64,000 nucleotides of DNA from JANJTB01 sp032027125 (GTDB taxonomy: Bacteria; Bacteroidota; Ignavibacteria; Kapaibacteriales; UBA2268). The notes beneath the pieces were generated by a model, which had not been told where the DNA came from, did not search any database, and saw only the letters and a program-made list of their open reading frames with translations. Positions 59,732-64,000 of the stretch are shown piece by piece. The DNA is taken from the NCBI GenBank assembly GCA_032027125.1, contig JAVSMQ010000001.1, positions 4,306,103 through 4,370,102 of the forward strand, in the 5' to 3' direction. Each line of letters begins with the position of its first letter. Within the stretch, counting starts at the first letter, position 1. The position numbers were made by a program, and so were the translations under genes.

Positions 59732-62407
59732 ATGATTACGAATGAACTAATATCAAGTTTGGTATTCTGTAAATACAAATTTTGTTTGCATATAAGCGGA
59801 AAGCAAGAAATAGATGATTATGCTGTTTATCTAACTCAGAAAAGAAAGACATTATTCGAAAAGTATTATAAAGCACTTTTAGCAAAAGATTACAGTGTAA
59901 TTAAATCCTCAAATTGTGACTTGTCTGAAAGTATTCCCGTTGGAAGAAAATGTTTTTTATCAAATATCCAATTTACTACAAATGGATTTAAACTTCATCT
60001 GGACTTTTTAGAAATTGACAATAAAAGAGTTGTAAATAAAAAAACACCAGTTTTTATTCATCCTTATTCTTATATCTCAAAAGAGTATAGGACTATTTAT
60101 CAAACAATAAGTTGGAAATACTCAGAAATTACAAAAAACAAGATTACCCGAATAAAAGTTATATGCGGAGAAGAGCTGATTATAAGGGTTATTAAAACAA
60201 ACAATGAAATTGCTAAGGAGCTTCTAAATAGTAGACATGAATTGAAAGAAGATGAGATTCGAAGTTCTTTTTCAAAAAATAAGTATTGCAATTACTGCGG
60301 TAATTGGATGAATTGTAAAAACATATTGATAGAGCGTGATGATATAAGCCTATTAGGCAATATTGGATTTAATGAAATTTCTAAATACAATAACAAAGGA
60401 ATTTTTACTATAAATCAACTTTCATACACATATAAGCCAAGACGAAGTAAAAAAACATCATCAAATAGGAATAAAAGATTTCAATATGGTCTACGAGCCT
60501 TAGCGCTTAGAGAAAAAAAGACAATAATCGATTCAATGCCAGATTTTAAAGAAAAGGCATGTTCAATATTTTTTGATTTTGAAAGCATTCCAGAACAAGG
60601 TTTTATTTATTTGATAGGTTTGGTTATTCTTGAAAATGGAGTTAAAACTGAGTATTCATTTTGGGCGGATAATAAGGCAAAAGAGGAACTTATATTTTTG
60701 GACTTTTTCTCAATATTGCGGAGCAAGAATAACTATACTTGTTATCATTATAGTAGTTATGAGCTAATTGAGCTTCGTGCTTTTAATGAAAGAAATCATA
60801 ATATGTATAAAAAGGAATTATCACTTATTATGAATAATTCCATGAATTTACTTTCAGTTTTTAATTCCAAGATTCATCCTCCTACGTATACAAATGGATT
60901 AAAAGACATTGCTATATATTATGGTTTTGAATGGACAATTGGTAATCCATCTGGATTAAAATGTCTGATACTGAGGGAACAGTGGAATAATGGAGCTGAT
61001 AATAACTTGAAAAAACAGATTATTCAGTACAATCTTGAAGACTGTAATGCTATGGGGCAAATAATTCATAGCATTAAAAATTTTAACGCCGATAAAGAGT
61101 CTTCTGAATATATAAGATTGAATAGATTATCTTTTCAGAAATATTCTCACAATTCATATAATACGGAGTATTTTAAAAATATAGCTAAGTATGCATACTT
61201 TGATTATCAACATTCTAAAGTTTTCTTAAGAACTAACAAAACGATAAAAAGAAGTCAAAGGAATAATATTAAGCACAAAACCAAGCTGTATGTTAACAAA
61301 TATATTAAACTTGATGAACGTTGTTTGTGTCCACACTGTATAAGCAATAATGTATATAAACATGGGATATATAAAAGAATTATTAACGACCTAAAATTTA
61401 TGACCGCAGGCTTAAAGAAATGGGTTACTCAATTTGACACATATCGCTTTAAGTGTAATGATTGTGGAGCTGTTTTTTTTAATAGTGAGATAAAAAAGCA
61501 AGTTCCCAGCAGTAGTTATGGTGATAATCTAAAAGCATGGGTTATTTATCAATACATTGCTTGTAGAGTACCGATGAATAAAATACAAACGATTTTAGAA
61601 TCTGTATTCAAACTATCTATTCATGAAAGTGTACTTCTATCATTTAAACGAGATATTGCTACAAAATTCCGCCCTCTTTATAATAAGCTCACCCAAGAAT
61701 TAATTAATGGTAGCTTGTTACATGTGGATGAAACAAAAATTAGTATCAGAGGTATTGATTCAAAGGGTTATGTATGGGTTTTCACGAATATGGAATCAGT
61801 AATATTTATTTTTAGGAAAACAAGAGAAGTTGAGTTTTTGAAAACACTATTAAATAATTTTAAAGGTGTCTTTATTAGTGATTTCTATGCAGGTTACGAC
61901 AACTTACCGTATAGACAGCAGAAATGTTTGATACATTTAATACGAGATTTAAATGATGACTTATACAAAAATCCCTTAGACTATAAATATAAGGAACTTG
62001 TGATTCGGTTTGGTGACCTGATTAACCTTATAGTTTCGACAATAAACAAGAGAGGTCTAAAAAGAAGATTCTTGCTTAAGTACAAGAAGGATGTTGATAA
62101 TTTTTATAAATGGTTGACGAATTCAAAATCGGATTCTGATTTGTTTCAAAAGTATTTCAAAAGATTTCAAAAAAACAGAGAGAAATTGTTTCAGTTTCTT
62201 GAAGAAGACGGAATTCCTTGGAATAATAACAATGCTGAACATGGAATCAAGCATTTTGCTGCTTATCGGAAAATTGCTGATGGTCTATTTACCTTAAACA
62301 GCATTGATGATTATTTAATATTATTAAGTATATTTCAAACTTGTCAGTATCGAAATATTGACTTCTTAAGTTTTCTGCGAAATGGAGATGAAGAATTATA
62401 TGAATGA
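59732..62407 (+). CDS. Fusion of TM0106/RecB-like nuclease and RNase H-like exonuclease region with an IS66/ISL3-like DDE transposase
   Basis: In this 891-residue protein residues 1-200 resemble the Cas4/RecB-like part of TM0106-family proteins, with a small cysteine motif (CNYCGNWMNC, about 187-196). Residues about 265-455 look like the RNase_H_2/YprB exonuclease domain: IFFDFESIP (DxE), IYLIGLVIL, CYHYSSYELIELRAF and IQYNLEDCNAM. A zinc ribbon follows (CPHC ... CNDC, about 525-580). The C-terminal 300 residues are a DDE transposase: LLHVDETKISIRG (D), VFISDFYAGYD (D), and NNNAEHGIKHFAAYRKIADGLF (E). In TM0106 proteins the third part is normally a helicase, so this combination is unusual. 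The frame is unbroken. Codon use looks more AT-rich than its neighbours, which fits acquisition. Confidence 0.75.
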   Translation: MITNELISSLVFCKYKFCLHISGKQEIDDYAVYLTQKRKTLFEKYYKALLAKDYSVIKSSNCDLSESIPVGRKCFLSNIQFTTNGFKLHLDFLEIDNKRVVNKKTPVFIHPYSYISKEYRTIYQTISWKYSEITKNKITRIKVICGEELIIRVIKTNNEIAKELLNSRHELKEDEIRSSFSKNKYCNYCGNWMNCKNILIERDDISLLGNIGFNEISKYNNKGIFTINQLSYTYKPRRSKKTSSNRNKRFQYGLRALALREKKTIIDSMPDFKEKACSIFFDFESIPEQGFIYLIGLVILENGVKTEYSFWADNKAKEELIFLDFFSILRSKNNYTCYHYSSYELIELRAFNERNHNMYKKELSLIMNNSMNLLSVFNSKIHPPTYTNGLKDIAIYYGFEWTIGNPSGLKCLILREQWNNGADNNLKKQIIQYNLEDCNAMGQIIHSIKNFNADKESSEYIRLNRLSFQKYSHNSYNTEYFKNIAKYAYFDYQHSKVFLRTNKTIKRSQRNNIKHKTKLYVNKYIKLDERCLCPHCISNNVYKHGIYKRIINDLKFMTAGLKKWVTQFDTYRFKCNDCGAVFFNSEIKKQVPSSSYGDNLKAWVIYQYIACRVPMNKIQTILESVFKLSIHESVLLSFKRDIATKFRPLYNKLTQELINGSLLHVDETKISIRGIDSKGYVWVFTNMESVIFIFRKTREVEFLKTLLNNFKGVFISDFYAGYDNLPYRQQKCLIHLIRDLNDDLYKNPLDYKYKELVIRFGDLINLIVSTINKRGLKRRFLLKYKKDVDNFYKWLTNSKSDSDLFQKYFKRFQKNREKLFQFLEEDGIPWNNNNAEHGIKHFAAYRKIADGLFTLNSIDDYLILLSIFQTCQYRNIDFLSFLRNGDEELYE

Positions 62408-62413
62408 AGCACA

Positions 62414-62543
62414 AACCGCTAACAATGTATAAAAATAATAGCCGAAATAGTCGTAATTTAAAAAGTTTGTAGCTCGCATCAACTATCTTGTAAATTGATA
62501 GAGTTGAAGCTCGCAATCGGCTACTATTCTTATACTAAACATT
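62414..62543. repeat. Long stem-loop after the fusion gene, attC-like or terminal repeat
   Basis: AACCGCTAACA is followed by ATGTATAAAAATAATAGCCGA (62425-62445), which is imperfectly complementary to TCGGCTACTATTCTTATACT (62517-62536). A second dyad lies inside (TCAACTATC ... GATAGAGTTGA), with AGCTCGCA present on both sides. The overall shape (outer core, two arm pairs, about 130 nt) resembles an integron attC site, but the right core reads AAACATTAT rather than AAACGTTAT. No integrase gene is seen in the window. Confidence 0.45.
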
Positions 62544-62593
62544 ATATTCAATATTCGTGACTAATTTTTTGAAAGGAATGTCCTCGCCTAAAT

Positions 62594-62764
62594 ATGACAA
62601 GATTAATATACTTCAAAGGAATTTGCGTAAAGTGCAATAAAGAATTTGTTTTCTCTGATATGGAAGCAGACCATATTTCACCTTGGTACGAAGGCGGTAA
62701 AACAAATGAAGAAAATTGCCAATTATTGTGCAAACATGACAACAGAATAAAATCAAATAAGTAA
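62594..62764 (+). CDS. HNH endonuclease fragment (C-terminal)
   Basis: This 56-residue frame starts at the ATG at 62594. It contains a complete HNH zinc core: CVKCNKEF, then MEADHISPWYEGGKTNEENC and LLCKHDNRIKSN. The D-H pair and the second CxxH-type knuckle are where HNH nucleases of the DUF262/GmrSD-associated kind carry them, at the C-terminus of much longer proteins. The frame is open a few codons upstream of the ATG (KECPRLN) and then meets a stop. I regard it as the end of a truncated gene, although a stand-alone mini-HNH is possible. Confidence 0.65.
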   Translation: MTRLIYFKGICVKCNKEFVFSDMEADHISPWYEGGKTNEENCQLLCKHDNRIKSNK

Positions 62765-62968
62765 AGATAGCTAGACTATTATTTGAATTAACTGAATGTG
62801 AAATTAAAGATAGTGGAAGGTGATTGAGAAATGAGAGAATTAAATAATTAATTTATGATTGATTTAACAGTATTGCAACAAATAAAAGAAAGCTGCATTG
62901 ATTTAGTTGTTATCTAATCTTCATTAATTCTGAAATACAAATTATATATAATATAGAAGTGCAAAAAT

Positions 62969-63172
62969 TTGGAAATTAACAACAATAGTAAATTTATAGT
63001 CGAAATTTGTAATTATTGTGGTAGTAATGTATCTTTGGGTTCAGGTAAGTTTATAAATAGAATTCCTGATTTTAATGATATTGAAATAAGAAAAAATAAT
63101 CAACTTTATTTTCCGGAAGGTGATTTTGTTTGTGAAGAATGTGATAATAATTCATTGACAGGTAATGACTAA
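62969..63172 (+). CDS. Small zinc-ribbon-like protein
   Basis: This 67-residue protein has a TTG start at 62969; no ATG is available near the N-terminus. Two cysteine pairs (CNYCGS near residue 14 and CEECDN near 55) can bind one zinc. The middle part (GKFINRIPDFNDIEIR) is distinctive and I believe similar small proteins exist in other Bacteroidota, but I cannot name a function. It lies in the same accessory island as the fusion gene and HNH fragment. No promoter is recognised. Confidence 0.6.
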   Translation: MEINNNSKFIVEICNYCGSNVSLGSGKFINRIPDFNDIEIRKNNQLYFPEGDFVCEECDNNSLTGND

Positions 63173-63246
63173 TCTAGTTTCCGGAGTTGGGATTGTGGAT
63201 TCCCCCGGTGGTTGTGTTTTTCTATAAGAATCCAACAAACAGAACC

Positions 63247-63295
63247 AAAATGGACTCCACCTATTTTATATCATAATATCAGGTGGAGTCCATTT
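63247..63295. repeat. Distant REP hairpin
   Basis: AAATGGACTCCACCT ... AGGTGGAGTCCATTT, the same REP as around the RAYT gene but with an inverted loop (ATTTTATATCATAATATC). It lies 7.8 kb from the RAYT gene, evidence of mobility in trans. Confidence 0.88.
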
Positions 63296-63322
63296 AAGAA
63301 AGGATTGTGGTTTCCTTACACA

Positions 63323-63354
63323 TAAAAAAAATCCCCGCTACTGTTAACGGGGAA
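63323..63354 (-). terminator. Terminator of the E2 gene
   Basis: On the minus strand TTTCCCCG-TTAACAGTAG-CGGGGA is followed by eight U residues (A-run 63323-63331), 28 nt after the stop codon. Confidence 0.85.
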
Positions 63355-63381
63355 ATTTATATATTCAATTGAGATTCGAAA

Positions 63382-64000
63382 TTATAAGGAAATTGTCTTT
63401 TCACTCATATTTTCAAGACTTTTTACAAATGCTGCAAGTGCCTGACCTGCAAGCATGCCATCAATTACTCTGTGGTCATACGTTATTGAGCAGTACATCA
63501 TCTGGCGGACTAAAATCAGGTCATTTCCTTCGACTTCCTTAACGACAGGACGCTTTTTGATAGCACCTACTCCGAATATACCGCATTGCGGCTGATTAAT
63601 AACAGGTGTGCCGAATAATGTTCCGAAAGTACCGACATTGGTAATTGTAAAAGTACCGCCCTGAACTTCATCGGGAAGTAATTTTTTATTTCTGGCACGG
63701 GTTGCCAAATCATAGACAGAACGGGCAAGACCTGTGATGTTAAGCACTTCGGCATTTTTTATAACAGGTACAATCAGATTACCGTCAGGCAGTGCAGTAG
63801 CAATACCAAGATTTATTCTCTTGTGGCGGAGAATATTCTTACCGTCAACACTGACATTAATCATCGGGAACTGACGAATTGCATCAATGGCTGCTTTGGT
63901 AAAGAATGGAGTAAATGTCAGCTTGAAGCCTTCCTGCTTTTCAAACTCAGCTTTATATTTTTCTCTGAAATTAACCATATTTGTAACATCAACTTCTGCT
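63382..64000 (-). CDS. 2-oxoacid dehydrogenase E2 (dihydrolipoyl acyltransferase), 3' part
   Basis: The catalytic domain of an E2 component of pyruvate, 2-oxoglutarate or branched-chain 2-oxoacid dehydrogenase is visible. It transfers the acyl group from lipoamide to CoA. The reading frame continues past the window edge (EVDVTN precedes the internal methionine), so the 5' part with lipoyl and binding domains is missing. Motifs: NLGIATALPDGNLIVPVIKN, the region GTFTITNVGTFGTLFGTPVI and the active site TYDHRVIDGMLAG with catalytic His and Asp. Which complex it serves cannot be decided here. Confidence 0.92.
   Translation of the reverse strand, partial: AEVDVTNMVNFREKYKAEFEKQEGFKLTFTPFFTKAAIDAIRQFPMINVSVDGKNILRHKRINLGIATALPDGNLIVPVIKNAEVLNITGLARSVYDLATRARNKKLLPDEVQGGTFTITNVGTFGTLFGTPVINQPQCGIFGVGAIKKRPVVKEVEGNDLILVRQMMYCSITYDHRVIDGMLAGQALAAFVKSLENMSEKTISL

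Noticed and set aside
62414..62543. Firm call of an integron
   Set aside because: No integrase gene or second clear attC site is visible and the right core is degenerate. I kept it only as an attC-like or terminal-repeat candidate.

Overview
The window is an AT-rich bacterial chromosome fragment from the Bacteroidota/Ignavibacteriota (FCB) side of the tree. A Kapabacteria- or Ignavibacteria-like organism is my best guess. The main reason is that eight genes encode secreted proteins ending in a type IX secretion (T9SS) type A C-terminal sorting domain (a YPNP-type motif, then a beta-rich tail of about 70 residues). The rest of the gene content suggests a fermentative or facultatively anaerobic life: a trimeric bifurcating-type [FeFe] hydrogenase, a 2-hydroxyacyl-CoA dehydratase activase-like protein, and Dxs for isoprenoids. 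The standard code is used (TGA ends the glycosyltransferase gene at 17751). Two runs of N (4060-4104 and 58772-58851) sit inside tandem arrays, so this is a scaffold with collapsed or unresolved repeats.

Layout. 1-11.3 kb: large T9SS surface proteins (IgGFc-binding/CARDB/FN3 type, an eight-module FN3-like protein, two WD40-like propellers). 11.5-16 kb: hydB-hydA-hydC operon on the minus strand, with a possible Crp/Fnr-type palindrome upstream. 16.4-28.1 kb: mostly housekeeping genes (rsmG, glycosyltransferase, nth, acetyltransferase plus racemase, tRNA-Lys, dxs, a marR-yceI-OYE operon, a VOC protein, clpP-clpX). 29.6-30.8 kb: a third propeller. 31-44.2 kb: a long minus-strand efflux run in which a TetR regulator heads TolC-MFP-RND, two periplasmic/outer-membrane proteins, a TolC remnant, then HlyD, two ATPases and two ABC-2 permeases. 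Matching palindromes flank tetR. 44.4-50 kb: a BNR-repeat T9SS protein and a fourth propeller. 50.2-54.5 kb: a 1434-residue activase fusion. 54.5-55.6 kb: a REP-associated tyrosine transposase (RAYT) with its REP hairpins. 55.6-58.6 kb: an RCC1 propeller and an FN3 protein. 59.7-63.2 kb: an accessory island with a nuclease-transposase fusion, an HNH remnant and a zinc-ribbon protein. 63.4 kb to the end: the 3' part of a 2-oxoacid dehydrogenase E2 gene.

The most unusual structure is a module repeated four times. Each WD40-like T9SS propeller gene (minus strand) is followed, in the same order, by a U-rich 3'UTR hairpin, a CTTCCGAA terminator, a conserved flank, and 21-bp tandem arrays. In the copies that keep it, an 83-nt dispersed element lies beyond the array, and a palindromic dispersed repeat beyond that. 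Because 21 bp is seven codons, the arrays encode heptad-repeat peptides of two types: a plus-strand type with an (M/V)SKxTSKxLT leader and a minus-strand type with an MSFIKVLI leader. A fifth, orphan minus-type array lies at 58.7-59.1 kb. I know of no described system that matches this, and whether it acts as protein, RNA or DNA is open.
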